DNA of 36,229 nucleotides, from positions 1 to 36,229 of the forward strand of contig NZ_JACBGN010000050.1 of assembly GCF_013401435.1 (NCBI RefSeq). The letters run 5' to 3'. Below, piece by piece: positions 24,528 to 32,107 of the stretch. Positions within the stretch are counted from its first letter, which is position 1. Every line of letters begins with the position of its first letter. The notes under the pieces are model-generated. The model saw only the letters and a list, made by a program, of their open reading frames with translations, did no database searches and had not been told where the DNA came from. The position numbers and the translations under genes are program-made. This DNA comes from Streptomyces sp. BR123 (GTDB taxonomy: Bacteria > Actinomycetota > Actinomycetes > Streptomycetales > Streptomycetaceae).

Positions 24528-24619
24528 GCGGCTGACCGCCCGCGGCGTACCGGGCACCATGGGGGCGGGCGGCCCGTTCCGCCGCCCCGACCGGAGGATC
24601 CGCAGGAGAAGGGGAGCCG

Positions 24620-25312
24620 ATGCTGAAGGACTTCGCCGACCTGTCCACCCCGCTCGTCGCCGACGCGTGCGTGCGCACCGGCCTGCCGTTGCGCGTCGCG
24701 CCGCCCGGCATCGGCGCGGTCGTCACCGGGCAGCGGATCGCCGGGCCCGCGCTGCCGGTACGCCACTACGGCAGCGTCGACGTGTTCCTGGAGGTGTTCG
24801 GCGGTGCCCGGCACGGTGACGTCCTGGTCATCGACAACGGCGGCCGCACCGACGAGGCCTGCGTGGGCGACCTGGCCGCGCTGGAGGCCGACCGGGCCGG
24901 TCTGGCGGGCCTGGTGGTGTGGGGACTGCACCGCGACACGCCGGAGCTGGCGGAGGTCGGCCTCCCCGTCTTCAGCTACGGATCCCTTCCGGCCGGTCCC
25001 GTACGGCTGGACGAGCGGGAGCCGGAGGCGCTGTCCAGCGCCCGCTTCGGGGCGCACCTGGTGACCGGCGGGGACGTCGTCTTCGGCGACGCGGACGGGG
25101 TGCTGTTCGTCGCCGCCGACCGGGTGGAGGGAGTGCTGGACGCGGCCCGGCGAATCCGGGACACCGAGCTGGAGCAGGCCCGCAGGATCCGGTCGGGCGA
25201 CACCCTGCGTCGGCAGACGGCCTTCGCAGACTACCTGGTCCTGCGGGAGGCCGACCCCTCGTACACCTTCCGCCGGCACCTGCGGCGGCTCGGCGGCGCC
25301 ATCGAGGAATAG
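24620..25312 (+). CDS. RraA-fold protein, possible HMG/CHA-type aldolase
   Basis: 230 residues with the RraA fold: STPLVADACVRTG at the start, then GDVLVIDNGG (66-75), GDLAALEA (83-90) and GLVVWGLHRDTPEL. Arg105-Asp106 matches the Arg-Asp pair that is essential in 4-hydroxy-4-methyl-2-oxoglutarate/oxaloacetate aldolases. An enzyme acting on 2-oxo acids is therefore as likely as an RNase E regulator. The C-terminal part (RRQTAFADYLVLREADPSYTFRRHLRRLGG) is typical of actinobacterial members. A purine-rich ribosome site (AGGAGAAGGGGA) precedes the ATG. The neighbours, an acyl-CoA ligase and an ABM monooxygenase, favour a catabolic role. Confidence 0.85.
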   Translation: MLKDFADLSTPLVADACVRTGLPLRVAPPGIGAVVTGQRIAGPALPVRHYGSVDVFLEVFGGARHGDVLVIDNGGRTDEACVGDLAALEADRAGLAGLVVWGLHRDTPELAEVGLPVFSYGSLPAGPVRLDEREPEALSSARFGAHLVTGGDVVFGDADGVLFVAADRVEGVLDAARRIRDTELEQARRIRSGDTLRRQTAFADYLVLREADPSYTFRRHLRRLGGAIEE

Positions 25313-25394
25313 ACGAGGAGCGGGCCGGGGAGCGGGTCGGGGAGCGGCTCCGGGAGTGGCGTGAAGAGCGGCGTGCCCGGGGCGCCGGACCGGC

Positions 25395-25400
25395 TAGGAT
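25395..25400 (+). promoter_or_regulatory. Candidate -10 element of the acyl-CoA ligase gene
   Basis: TAGGAT is a common Streptomyces housekeeping -10 form and lies 28 bases before the GTG, with AAGGAGG (25416-25422) between. No good -35 is visible. Confidence 0.35.
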
Positions 25401-25427
25401 GCACCGCCACCGATCAAGGAGGAACGT

Positions 25428-27056
25428 GTGTCCGCTGCGTCGAGCTATGCGTCCGGGGTCTGTGAAGTGCCTCTGCTGGGCGACACGATCGGGGAGAATC
25501 TGGACCGCACCGTACGCCGCTTCCCCGGCCGTGACGCGCTCGTCGAGGCCGCCACCGGGCGCCGCTGGACGTACGCGGAGTTCGCCGCCGACGTCGACGC
25601 CCTCGCCCTCGGCCTGCTCGGCCTCGGCATCGCCAAGGGCGACCGGGTCGGCATCTGGGCCCCCAACCGCGCCGAGTGGACGCTCGTGCAGTACGCCACC
25701 GCCAGGCTCGGGGCGATCCTCGTCACCGTGAACCCGGCCTACCGGGCCCACGAGTTGGAGTACGTGCTGCGGCAGTCGGGGATGCGGATGCTGGTCGCAG
25801 CGGACCGCTTCAAGACCTCCGACTACGCCGCCATGATCGCGGAAGTGCGGTCCCGCTGCCCGGAGTTGGAGTTCACCGTCCTGCTGGACGGGCCCGACTG
25901 GACGGCCCTGCTGGAGCGCGGCCGCGAGGGCGACCCGGCCGAACTGGTCCGCGCCGGGGCCGGACTGAGCCCGGACGACCCGGTCAACATCCAGTACACG
26001 TCGGGGACCACCGGCTTCCCCAAGGGTGCGACCCTGTCGCACCACAACATCCTCAACAACGGTTTCTTCGTGGGCGAGTTGTGCCACTACAGCGAGCAGG
26101 ACCGGGTGTGCATCCCGGTCCCGCTGTACCACTGCTTCGGCATGGTCATGGGGAATCTGGCGTGTACGAGCCATGGGGCGGCCATGGTCATCCCCGCCCC
26201 CTCCTTCGACCCGGCGGCCACTCTGGCCGCGGTCGAGGCCGAGCGGTGCACCTCGCTGTACGGTGTCCCCACCATGTTCATCGCCGAGCTGGCCGACCCG
26301 GGTTTCGCCCGGTACGACCTGTCCAGCCTGCGGACCGGCATCATGGCCGGCTCGCCGTGTCCGGTGGAGGTGATGAAGGAGGTCATCGACCGCATGGGCA
26401 TGGCCGAGGTGTCCATCTGCTACGGGATGACGGAGACCTCCCCGGTGTCGACCCAGACCCGCTCCGACGACTCCCTCGACCGCAGGGTCTCCACCGTGGG
26501 CCGGGTCGGCCCGCACCTGGAGGTCAAGGTCGTCGACCCGCAGACGGGCCGGACCGTCCCGCGCGGCGAGCCGGGGGAGTTGTGCACCCGCGGCTACTCG
26601 GTGATGCTCGGCTACTGGGACGAACCGGATCGGACCGCCGAGGCGGTCGACGCGGCGCGCTGGATGCACACCGGGGACCTGGCGGTCATGGACGGCGACG
26701 GCTACCTCGCCATCACCGGCCGCATCAAGGACATGGTGATCCGCGGCGGGGAGAACGTGTACCCGCGGGAGATCGAGGAGTTCCTCCACGCCCACCCGGA
26801 CGTCCTGGACGTACAGGTCATCGGCGTACCCGACGCCAAGTACGGGGAGGAGCTGATGGCGTGGGTGCGCATGCGCGACGGCGCCGCGCCGCTGACGGCG
26901 GAGGCCGTCCGCGCGTACTGCGACGGACGGCTGGCCCGCTTCAAGATCCCGCGCTACGTCCACGTGGTGGAGGAGTTCCCGATGACCGTCACCGGGAAGA
27001 TCCGCAAGGTCGAGATGCGCGAGATGGCCGCCCGCCTGCTGGACCTCCCCGCATGA
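25428..27056 (+). CDS. AMP-binding acyl-CoA synthetase (fatty-acid--CoA ligase family)
   Basis: 542 residues of the ANL adenylate-forming superfamily. The GTG start has AAGGAGG 5 bases upstream. The P-loop A3 motif [11 protein letters not shown] is at 190-200 and the A5 motif YGMTETSP near 340. The hinge region [22 protein letters not shown] and the catalytic Lys524 in VTGKIRK are also present. It activates a carboxylic acid with ATP and transfers it to coenzyme A in the cytoplasm. The overall pattern fits FadD-type medium- or long-chain ligases, but the substrate cannot be read from the sequence. Likely partners in a catabolic neighbourhood are the RraA-fold gene upstream and the ABM and IclR genes downstream on the other strand. 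Confidence 0.92.
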   Translation: MSAASSYASGVCEVPLLGDTIGENLDRTVRRFPGRDALVEAATGRRWTYAEFAADVDALALGLLGLGIAKGDRVGIWAPNRAEWTLVQYATARLGAILVTVNPAYRAHELEYVLRQSGMRMLVAADRFKTSDYAAMIAEVRSRCPELEFTVLLDGPDWTALLERGREGDPAELVRAGAGLSPDDPVNIQYTSGTTGFPKGATLSHHNILNNGFFVGELCHYSEQDRVCIPVPLYHCFGMVMGNLACTSHGAAMVIPAPSFDPAATLAAVEAERCTSLYGVPTMFIAELADPGFARYDLSSLRTGIMAGSPCPVEVMKEVIDRMGMAEVSICYGMTETSPVSTQTRSDDSLDRRVSTVGRVGPHLEVKVVDPQTGRTVPRGEPGELCTRGYSVMLGYWDEPDRTAEAVDAARWMHTGDLAVMDGDGYLAITGRIKDMVIRGGENVYPREIEEFLHAHPDVLDVQVIGVPDAKYGEELMAWVRMRDGAAPLTAEAVRAYCDGRLARFKIPRYVHVVEEFPMTVTGKIRKVEMREMAARLLDLPA

Positions 27057-27075
27057 CGCGCGCGCCGCGGCGCGT
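27056..27075. terminator. Possible hairpin between convergent genes
   Basis: ACGCGC (27056-27061) pairs with GCGCGT (27070-27075) just after the ligase stop. It is short and GC-only, so weak evidence. Confidence 0.35.
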
Positions 27076-27088
27076 GGGGTGACGGGGT

Positions 27089-27415
27089 TCAGTCGCGCGG
27101 CGACAGCTCGGCCATGGCGTTCCAGCCCTGGCCCGGAACCTCGACGTGGATGATCTCCGGACGGGTGGCGATGGCGCGGGCCATCGTCTCCATACCGGCC
27201 TTGAAGTGGTCCGACGCGACGTGCGCGGCGCCCGCCTCGGCGTCGGCGAAGCCCTCCAGGAGCGTGTACTTGGTGGGGTCGTCGACGCTGCGCGACCAGT
27301 CGTAGAAGAGGTTGCCCGGCTCGTTGCGGGTGGCCCGGGTGAAGTCGTCGACGATCGTGAGCCAGTCTTCGCTGAACTCGGGACGGACGTCGAACCTGAC
27401 GGCGATGAAGATCAT
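27089..27415 (-). CDS. ABM-domain putative quinol monooxygenase
   Basis: 108 residues, the usual size for the antibiotic biosynthesis monooxygenase (ABM, YgiN-like) fold. It starts MIFIAVRFDVRPEF, with the characteristic core NEPGNLFYDWSRSVDDPTKYTLLEGFAD and later DHFKAGM. These small dimeric ferredoxin-like proteins oxidise quinols or polyketide-like aromatics without a cofactor; others bind haem. The ATG at 27415 has only a weak AGG upstream. It lies downstream of the IclR gene on the same strand, but a hairpin at 27435-27459 separates them, so it may have its own promoter. It converges on the acyl-CoA ligase gene. Confidence 0.88.
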   Translation of the reverse strand: MIFIAVRFDVRPEFSEDWLTIVDDFTRATRNEPGNLFYDWSRSVDDPTKYTLLEGFADAEAGAAHVASDHFKAGMETMARAIATRPEIIHVEVPGQGWNAMAELSPRD

Positions 27416-27434
27416 GCGGCCAGCCTGGCAGGCG

Positions 27435-27459
27435 GCGCCCGGGCGGCGCACCCGGGCGC
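27435..27459 (-). terminator. Hairpin after the IclR gene
   Basis: A perfect 9-bp stem GCGCCCGGG (27435-27443) with 27451-27459 and a 7-base loop, 43 bases beyond the IclR stop. Confidence 0.6.
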
Positions 27460-27501
27460 GCCCGCTTTCCGGCACCGTCGGAAACCCCGCGCGGTCCGGC
27501 G

Positions 27502-28275
27502 TCAGCGGGAGCCCGCGGCGAGCACCTCTTCGGCGGTCCGGACGAGGGCCGTGTGGATCTCCCGGGTCCGCCGCCGGAACTCCGCGGTCGGCAGCGACAC
27601 CGACAGGGCGTGCACCGCATCGTCGCCGCCGCCGGTCCCGCGCGGCAGGGCGACGGCCGCGCAGGTGTACGCGGGGTCGGCCTCTCCGACGGACACGGCG
27701 AAGCCCTGCCCCCGCACCCGGGACAGCTCGGCCTCCAGCACGTCGGCGCGGGTGATGGTGGCCCCGGTCAGCCTGGCCATCCCGTGCTCGGCCAGGTACC
27801 GCCGCAGGGCCGGCCGCGGCAGCTCGGCCAGCAGCGCCTTGCCGTGCGCGGTGGCATGGGCCCGGGTCTCCCGCCCCGGGGTGAAGGGGTTGCCGGTGTC
27901 CGTGACCGGGGCCGTCGTGTCGACCACCGTGATCAGACCGCCCCGGTAGGCGGTGTAGTACGCCTCGGCCCCGGTGGTGCGGCGCAGCCGGGCCAGCACG
28001 TCCGCCATGCGCGGGGCCGGCTCCAGCTGCCGCAGCAGGCTGCGGTGGAGCCCGGGGATCCGGGGCCCCAGCACGTACCCCTGCACGGTGCGCACCAGGT
28101 AGCCGCGCTCGGTGAGCGGGGCCAGCAGGTGGTAGGCCGTGGACAGCGAGCACTCCAGTCGGCGCGCCAGCGCCTTGGCGCTCACCGGCCCGCCGCCCGT
28201 GTCGGCGACGGCGTCGATGATCGCCAGGGCGCGGTCGACGGACTGCGGACCGGTACCGGGACCGGTGTACGGCAT
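27502..28275 (-). CDS. IclR-family transcriptional regulator
   Basis: 257 residues. The N-terminal winged helix-turn-helix (about 10-75) has VDRALAIIDAVAD, then ALARRLECSLSTAYHLLAPL and ERGYLVR. The C-terminal effector-binding IclR domain (about 80-250) includes AHATAHGKALLAELP, a family hallmark. IclR proteins usually control aromatic or small-acid catabolism and sense the substrate. GGGGAAG lies 7 bases before the ATG at 28275. It diverges from the hemerythrin gene. Candidate targets are itself, the ABM monooxygenase and the ligase or RraA-fold genes. A GTTC-ATC-GAAC inverted repeat at 28334-28344 could be its operator. Confidence 0.92.
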   Translation of the reverse strand: MPYTGPGTGPQSVDRALAIIDAVADTGGGPVSAKALARRLECSLSTAYHLLAPLTERGYLVRTVQGYVLGPRIPGLHRSLLRQLEPAPRMADVLARLRRTTGAEAYYTAYRGGLITVVDTTAPVTDTGNPFTPGRETRAHATAHGKALLAELPRPALRRYLAEHGMARLTGATITRADVLEAELSRVRGQGFAVSVGEADPAYTCAAVALPRGTGGGDDAVHALSVSLPTAEFRRRTREIHTALVRTAEEVLAAGSR

Positions 28276-28333
28276 GGCGGCTTCCCCAGACTTGACGGCG
28301 GGTCAGGCGTACGAGCCTACGGCGCCCGGCGGC

Positions 28334-28349
28334 GTTCATCGAACGTTGA
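28334..28349. promoter_or_regulatory. Candidate operator between IclR and hemerythrin genes
   Basis: GTTC-ATC-GAAC (28334-28344) overlaps the near-palindrome TCGAACGTTGA (28339-28349) in the divergent promoter region. It is short, so the support is modest. Confidence 0.3.
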
Positions 28350-28383
28350 CCGAATGCACAGCAGCAGCGGGCAGGGTCGTCGC

Positions 28384-29088
28384 ATGGACAGCGAACGCAC
28401 CTGCGACTCCGCGGCAGCGCCGCGCGGCACCGGCACGGCACCCGACCTCACCGGCATCCGGCTCGCCCACCGGGCGATGCTCGCCGACATCGACCGCCTC
28501 GCCGCGCTGCTCGCCGGTCTCGCCTCGGCCGGCCGGCCGGTGTCCGCCGGCCGGGCCGCCGCCATCGCCGCGTACGTGCACCGCTACCACGCCGTCGTCC
28601 GGGGTCACCACCGCGGTGAGGACCGGGTCCTGTGGCCGCTGGTCCTGGACGCCGTGCCGGACGCGGCCGACACGGTCGCCGGTCTGGTCCGCTTCGCCGA
28701 CGACCACGAGGCGCTCGACGCCCTCCAGGCCGCCTGCGACTCGGCCGCGGACCGCTTCGCCGCCGATCCGGACGGCCGCGTACGGGAACTGGCGGGCCTC
28801 CTCGCCCGGCAGCGCGACCTGCTCGCCCGGCACGTCGCGGCCGAGGAGGAGCACCTCTTCCCGCTCCTCACCGGCCGGGTGCCCGGGGCCGCGTACGCCG
28901 CCGCCGAGGCCGGCATCCGCTCCACGGACCGCGCGGCGGACCCGGCGTGGGCCCGCGGCTGGCTGCTCAGCCACGCCACCCCCGGCGAGCTGCACCGCCT
29001 GCTGCCCCGCGGGGCCGCGGACCCCGCCGCCGTACGGCCGCTGCTGCGCGCGTACGCCGACGAGGCCGAGGCGGTCTTCGCCGGCTGA
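28384..29088 (+). CDS. Hemerythrin HHE-domain protein
   Basis: 234 residues from the ATG at 28384 (GGCAGGG about 7 bases upstream); an in-frame ATG at 28354 has no ribosome site. The four-helix hemerythrin fold is shown by His29 in LAHRAML, the HHRGED block (His75 or His76 and Glu79), His108 in ADDHEAL, and His150/Glu154/His157 in ARHVAAEEEHLFP. These residues would hold a di-iron centre that binds oxygen, nitric oxide or iron. A further helical segment follows (about 170-234), common in actinobacterial members. It is soluble. It is divergent from the IclR regulator and converges on the SDR gene. Confidence 0.88.
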   Translation: MDSERTCDSAAAPRGTGTAPDLTGIRLAHRAMLADIDRLAALLAGLASAGRPVSAGRAAAIAAYVHRYHAVVRGHHRGEDRVLWPLVLDAVPDAADTVAGLVRFADDHEALDALQAACDSAADRFAADPDGRVRELAGLLARQRDLLARHVAAEEEHLFPLLTGRVPGAAYAAAEAGIRSTDRAADPAWARGWLLSHATPGELHRLLPRGAADPAAVRPLLRAYADEAEAVFAG

Positions 29089-29113
29089 CGGCGGCGCCGC
29101 CCGCGCCTGCGCC

Positions 29114-29872
29114 TCAGGTCCGCAGGTACGAGGCCCCGTTCACGTCCAGGACCGCCCCGGAGGACCAGGCCGCCTCGGGCGAGGCGAGGTACAGGACGGC
29201 CGAGGCGACCTCCTCGGGCGCGGCGACCCGGCCGAAGGGGCTCTGCGCGGCGATCCGCTCCCCCTCGGGGGAGGCGAGGCGGTCCGCGACCCGCTCGGTG
29301 GCGACGAAGCCCGGCGCCACCGAGGCGACCACGATGCCGTGCGGCGCGAGCGAGACCGCCAGCGACTGGCCGAACGCGTGCAGCGCGGCCTTGGTGGCCC
29401 CGTACGCGGGGTGGTCCGGTTCGCCGCGGAAGGCGCCGCGCGAGCCGACGTTCACGATGTGGCCCGCCCGGCCCTCGTCGATCATGCGGCGGGCGACGCA
29501 GTAGCTGATGTTGACGGTGCCGAACAGGTTCACCGCCGCCGTGCGCTGCCAGGCCTCCTGCCAGTCGGCGTACGAGGTCGTGGGCAGCGGGTGCGGAACC
29601 ATCACCGCCGCGTTGTTCACCAGCACGTCCACGCCGCCCAGCGCCCCGGCCGCCTCGGCGGCCAGCGCCTCGACGCGGGCCGGGTCGGTGAGGTCGCCCT
29701 CGACGAGCACGTGCCCGTCCCCGTGCAGCGCGGCCAGCGTGTCCAGTGCGCCGGACTGCCGGGTCGAGCAGTGCACGGCCACCCGGTCGCCCTGCCGGGC
29801 GAACGCGGCGGCCACCGCCCGGCCGATCCCCCGGGACGCGCCGGTGACCAGGACACCGCGGCCGCGGCTCAT
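29114..29872 (-). CDS. SDR-family NAD(P)-dependent oxidoreductase
   Basis: 252 residues of the classical short-chain dehydrogenase type. The nucleotide motif TGASRGIG is at 10-17, NNAA at 86-89, and the catalytic Ser144, Tyr157 and Lys161 are in NVGSRG and YGATK. The C-terminus GAVLDVNGASYLRT is typical of FabG-like members. Basic residues after the second strand (STRQ) favour NADP(H). The ATG overlaps the stop of the VOC gene (ATGA, 29869-29872), so the two are co-translated. The substrate is unknown; the pairing with a VOC protein and the adjacent GntR-FCD regulator suggests catabolism of a small hydroxy or oxo compound. Confidence 0.92.
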   Translation of the reverse strand: MSRGRGVLVTGASRGIGRAVAAAFARQGDRVAVHCSTRQSGALDTLAALHGDGHVLVEGDLTDPARVEALAAEAAGALGGVDVLVNNAAVMVPHPLPTTSYADWQEAWQRTAAVNLFGTVNISYCVARRMIDEGRAGHIVNVGSRGAFRGEPDHPAYGATKAALHAFGQSLAVSLAPHGIVVASVAPGFVATERVADRLASPEGERIAAQSPFGRVAAPEEVASAVLYLASPEAAWSSGAVLDVNGASYLRT

Positions 29873-30303
29873 CGGGCGAACACCTGCGCCTCGTCCGCGA
29901 AGGCCTTGAACTCCAGCGCGTTGCCCGCCGGGTCGTGCAGGAACATCGTCCACTGCTCGGCCGCCTCGCCGGCGAAGCGGACCCCGGGCTCGACGGCGAA
30001 CGCGGTCCCGGCCGCCCGCAGCCGCCGCGACAGGGCATGGAACTCCGGTACCGAGAGCAGCAGTCCGAAGTGCGGCACGGGCACCCGCTGCCCGTCGACC
30101 ACGCCGTGCGCGGAGGAGGCGGAGGAACCGGGGGCGGTGTCGCGGTGGTGAAGGTGGGTCACCAGCTGGTGCCCGTGGAAGTCCCAGTCGACCCACGCGT
30201 CGGTGGACCGGCCCTCCGCCAGCCCGAGGACGCCGCCGTAGAACTCCCGAGCCGTCGCCAAGTCGTCGACGGACACGGCGAGATGGAAGCCGGGTCGCCC
30301 CAT
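29869..30303 (-). CDS. VOC-superfamily (glyoxalase/dioxygenase-like) protein
   Basis: 144 residues with two beta-alpha-beta-beta-beta modules. FHLAVSVDDLATAREFYGGVLGL opens the first module and HFGLLLSV the second. His7, His78 and Glu131 (in DPAGNALEFKAF) fit the metal ligands of VOC enzymes. Members include glyoxalases, extradiol dioxygenases and isomerases. It is the first gene of a two-gene leftward operon with the SDR. It is divergent from the GntR regulator, whose palindromic operator lies 50 bases from its start. Confidence 0.88.
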   Translation of the reverse strand: MGRPGFHLAVSVDDLATAREFYGGVLGLAEGRSTDAWVDWDFHGHQLVTHLHHRDTAPGSSASSAHGVVDGQRVPVPHFGLLLSVPEFHALSRRLRAAGTAFAVEPGVRFAGEAAEQWTMFLHDPAGNALEFKAFADEAQVFAR

Positions 30304-30336
30304 CGTGCTCTCCTTCCGGTGGGATGCCCCCCGACT

Positions 30337-30366
30337 TTGACCCGCCGATGTCCGAATGTCAACATT
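30337..30366 (+). promoter_or_regulatory. Candidate promoter of the GntR gene (leaderless)
   Basis: TTGACC (30337-30342), 18 bases, then AACATT (30361-30366). Transcription would begin at about 30372-30373, on the ATG itself, and no ribosome site precedes that ATG. The palindrome at 30353-30368 covers the -10. Confidence 0.5.
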
Positions 30367-30368
30367 CG
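30353..30368. promoter_or_regulatory. GntR-type operator palindrome
   Basis: CGAATGT-CA-ACATTCG, with perfect 7-bp arms, contains the TGT-NN-ACA core expected for FadR-subfamily GntR regulators. It lies between the VOC-SDR operon and the GntR gene, and probably mediates autorepression and control of the operon. Confidence 0.7.
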
Positions 30369-30371
30369 CTC

Positions 30372-31091
30372 ATGGAGATGAAAGAGACCGTGCCGCGCCC
30401 GGCCGAGACCCGTTCGGGCGGCGTGGGCCAGGCCCGGCGCCGAGGCCTGGCGGACGAGGCCGCGGACCGTGTCCGCGAGGCGATCCTCGCCGGGCGGATC
30501 GCGCCGGGCGAGGCGCTGCGCGAGGTCGAGCTCGCCCGCTCGATGGACATCAGCCGGGGACCGGTGCGCGAGGGCCTGGCCGTACTCGCGCGCGAGGGGC
30601 TCATCCGCAGCGAATGGCACCGGGGCACGAACGTCATCGACGTCACGGCGGAGGAGGCGGAGGACCTGTACGCGGTCCGGGCGGCCCTCGACCGCCTCGC
30701 CGCCCGCCTCGCCGCCGAACGGGCCGCGGAAGAGGACCTCGCCGAGCTGGACGCACGGGTCGACACCATGGCGGAGGAGCTCGCCCGAGGCGCGCAGGGC
30801 CCCCGGCTCCTCGCCCTCGACCTGGACTTCCACGACCGGATCCACCGGATCGCCCGCAACCGCCGCCTGTACGACAGCTGGGCGGGCATCCGTTCGCAGG
30901 TCCACCTCTACCAGCTGACCCGGGTCCGGCTCGGACACGACGACTACCGCGCGGCCGTCGTCGACGAACACCGCGAGCTGGTACGGCTGCTGCGGGCGGG
31001 GGAGGCGCAGGCAGCCCAGGGGGCCGCGGAGGAGCACGTCCTGGCCGCCTGCCGCGAACTCACCCGCCACCTCGCACCGCGCACAGCCTGA
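30372..31091 (+). CDS. GntR-family regulator, FCD (FadR) subfamily
   Basis: 239 residues from the ATG at 30372. The winged helix-turn-helix (about 25-90) has ADRVREAILAGRIAPGEALREVELA and SRGPVREGLAVLAREGLI, typical of GntR. The FCD effector domain (about 95-230) keeps the metal-binding set Asp150, His154, His200 and His222 and probably binds a carboxylic acid. The start was chosen because the palindrome and candidate promoter end just before it; ATG 30378 or GTG 30390 are alternatives. It probably represses itself and the divergent VOC-SDR operon through the site at 30353-30368. Confidence 0.92.
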   Translation: MEMKETVPRPAETRSGGVGQARRRGLADEAADRVREAILAGRIAPGEALREVELARSMDISRGPVREGLAVLAREGLIRSEWHRGTNVIDVTAEEAEDLYAVRAALDRLAARLAAERAAEEDLAELDARVDTMAEELARGAQGPRLLALDLDFHDRIHRIARNRRLYDSWAGIRSQVHLYQLTRVRLGHDDYRAAVVDEHRELVRLLRAGEAQAAQGAAEEHVLAACRELTRHLAPRTA

Positions 31092-31359
31092 AGCCCCACG
31101 GGCCCCGGCGCGCCGCGCCCGGCCTCCGCCCGGCCGGCTCCCGCCGTGCTCCGGCCTGCGGGGTGGCCGCCGGGGTTCCGGTCGGCGGGCACGTACCGGC
31201 TCCCGCCGAGCGCTGCGGACGGTGCCGGGCGCCGGGGCTGCGGCCGCCCGCGGCCGGAACGCGTCCGCCGCCGGCGGGTTCGGGGCCGCGGCCCGGACTG
31301 CCGACGGCCGGCCGGCCGTCCGGTCGGCCGCCCGGACGGCGGCCCCCGGAGACGGGAGG
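31092..31359. other. Intergenic region, no gene seen
   Basis: 268 bases of very GC-rich DNA between convergent genes. It contains the hairpin at 31314-31339 and nothing else that I recognise. Confidence 0.6.
31314..31339. terminator. Hairpin between GntR and PepSY-like genes
   Basis: A 9-bp stem GCCGTCCGG (31314-31322) with 31331-31339 and an 8-base loop, between convergent genes. Confidence 0.55.
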
Positions 31360-31974
31360 TCAGGGGCGGGTCTTGCCGCGGACCGTGTTGCCGGTGATCG
31401 TGCCGTCCTCGCCGTTCAGGGTCACGGCGTGGCGGACGCCGTCGGGGCCGAGGACCACCGCCAACCACGCGCTCTTGCCGCCCTCCTGGGGCACCGCCCG
31501 CAGGGCCTCGACCTTGCCGCCCTCCACGGCGGCCGCCGCCTTCTCCACGGCCTGCGCCGCCGGCAGCGCGGGCAGCGGGACCGGGGCCTTGACGCCGCCG
31601 GCCTCGCCCCGGCCCGGCTTCAGGCCCGGTATCGGCCAGCCGCGCTCCCCGTCGACCATGGGCGGCTCGCCGCCCTTGAGCCGCTTCTGCCCGAACGGGC
31701 CGTCCACCGGCCCCTCCCCGTGGCCGTGGTGCGCGCGGCCCTCCGCGGCGAACTTCGCCCGCGCGTGCTCCCGGTGGTGGTCGTGTCCGGCCGTCACGGC
31801 CACGGCCGCCGCCGCACCGCCGCCGACCGCCGCGGCCACTCCGAGCGCCACCCACCGCGTACGCCCCTCGCGGACCAGGCGGGCCATCCGGCCGCGGCTC
31901 GCCGCCGCCGGACCGGCCTTCGTCTCGTCCGCTCCCGTCGGGGACTCGGCGGGCTGGGGGCTGGACTGGGTCAT
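31360..31974 (-). CDS. Membrane-anchored PepSY-like protein with His-rich segment
   Basis: 204 residues from the ATG at 31974, with GAGGAG 8 bases upstream. A cytoplasmic N-terminus precedes a single membrane helix (about 41-62). Outside it is a His-rich stretch (GHDHHREHAR, then AHHGHGEG) that could bind metal. Towards the C-terminus, about 137-196 resembles a PepSY domain (AVEKAAAAVEGGKVEALRAV, then AWLAVVLGPDGVRHAVTL). PepSY proteins often accompany two-component systems. This gene is divergent from the response regulator gene, and the shared promoter region carries three CTGAAG repeats. It is probably a target of, and perhaps an input to, that system. Confidence 0.8.
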   Translation of the reverse strand: MTQSSPQPAESPTGADETKAGPAAASRGRMARLVREGRTRWVALGVAAAVGGGAAAAVAVTAGHDHHREHARAKFAAEGRAHHGHGEGPVDGPFGQKRLKGGEPPMVDGERGWPIPGLKPGRGEAGGVKAPVPLPALPAAQAVEKAAAAVEGGKVEALRAVPQEGGKSAWLAVVLGPDGVRHAVTLNGEDGTITGNTVRGKTRP

Positions 31975-32036
31975 GAGACTGCTCCTCGCGTTCTCCGGGC
32001 ACCGTGCCCGGCTCGCCGGATCCTGCACCGGCCATC

Positions 32037-32073
32037 CTGAAGCCACGCTGAAGCAGGCTGAAGACCTCTTCAG
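32037..32073. promoter_or_regulatory. Direct repeats, probable response-regulator boxes
   Basis: CTGAAG occurs at 32037, 32048 and 32058, 11 and 10 bases apart, followed by the inverted CTTCAG at 32068. Tandem repeats at one helical turn are how OmpR/PhoB-type regulators bind. The region lies between the PepSY-like gene and the response regulator gene. Confidence 0.65.
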
Positions 32074-32107
32074 CAAACCGCCGCGGCGACCTGAGAACCT
32101 TGACCCC

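Noticed and set aside
24972..27620. An 882-codon open frame on the minus strand
   Set aside because: Antisense to the acyl-CoA ligase and RraA-fold genes; product has no fold-like pattern.
22998..28275. A natural-product gene cluster around the P450
   Set aside because: No polyketide synthase, peptide synthetase, terpene synthase or other scaffold enzyme is present; a single P450, ligase and ABM protein are not enough.
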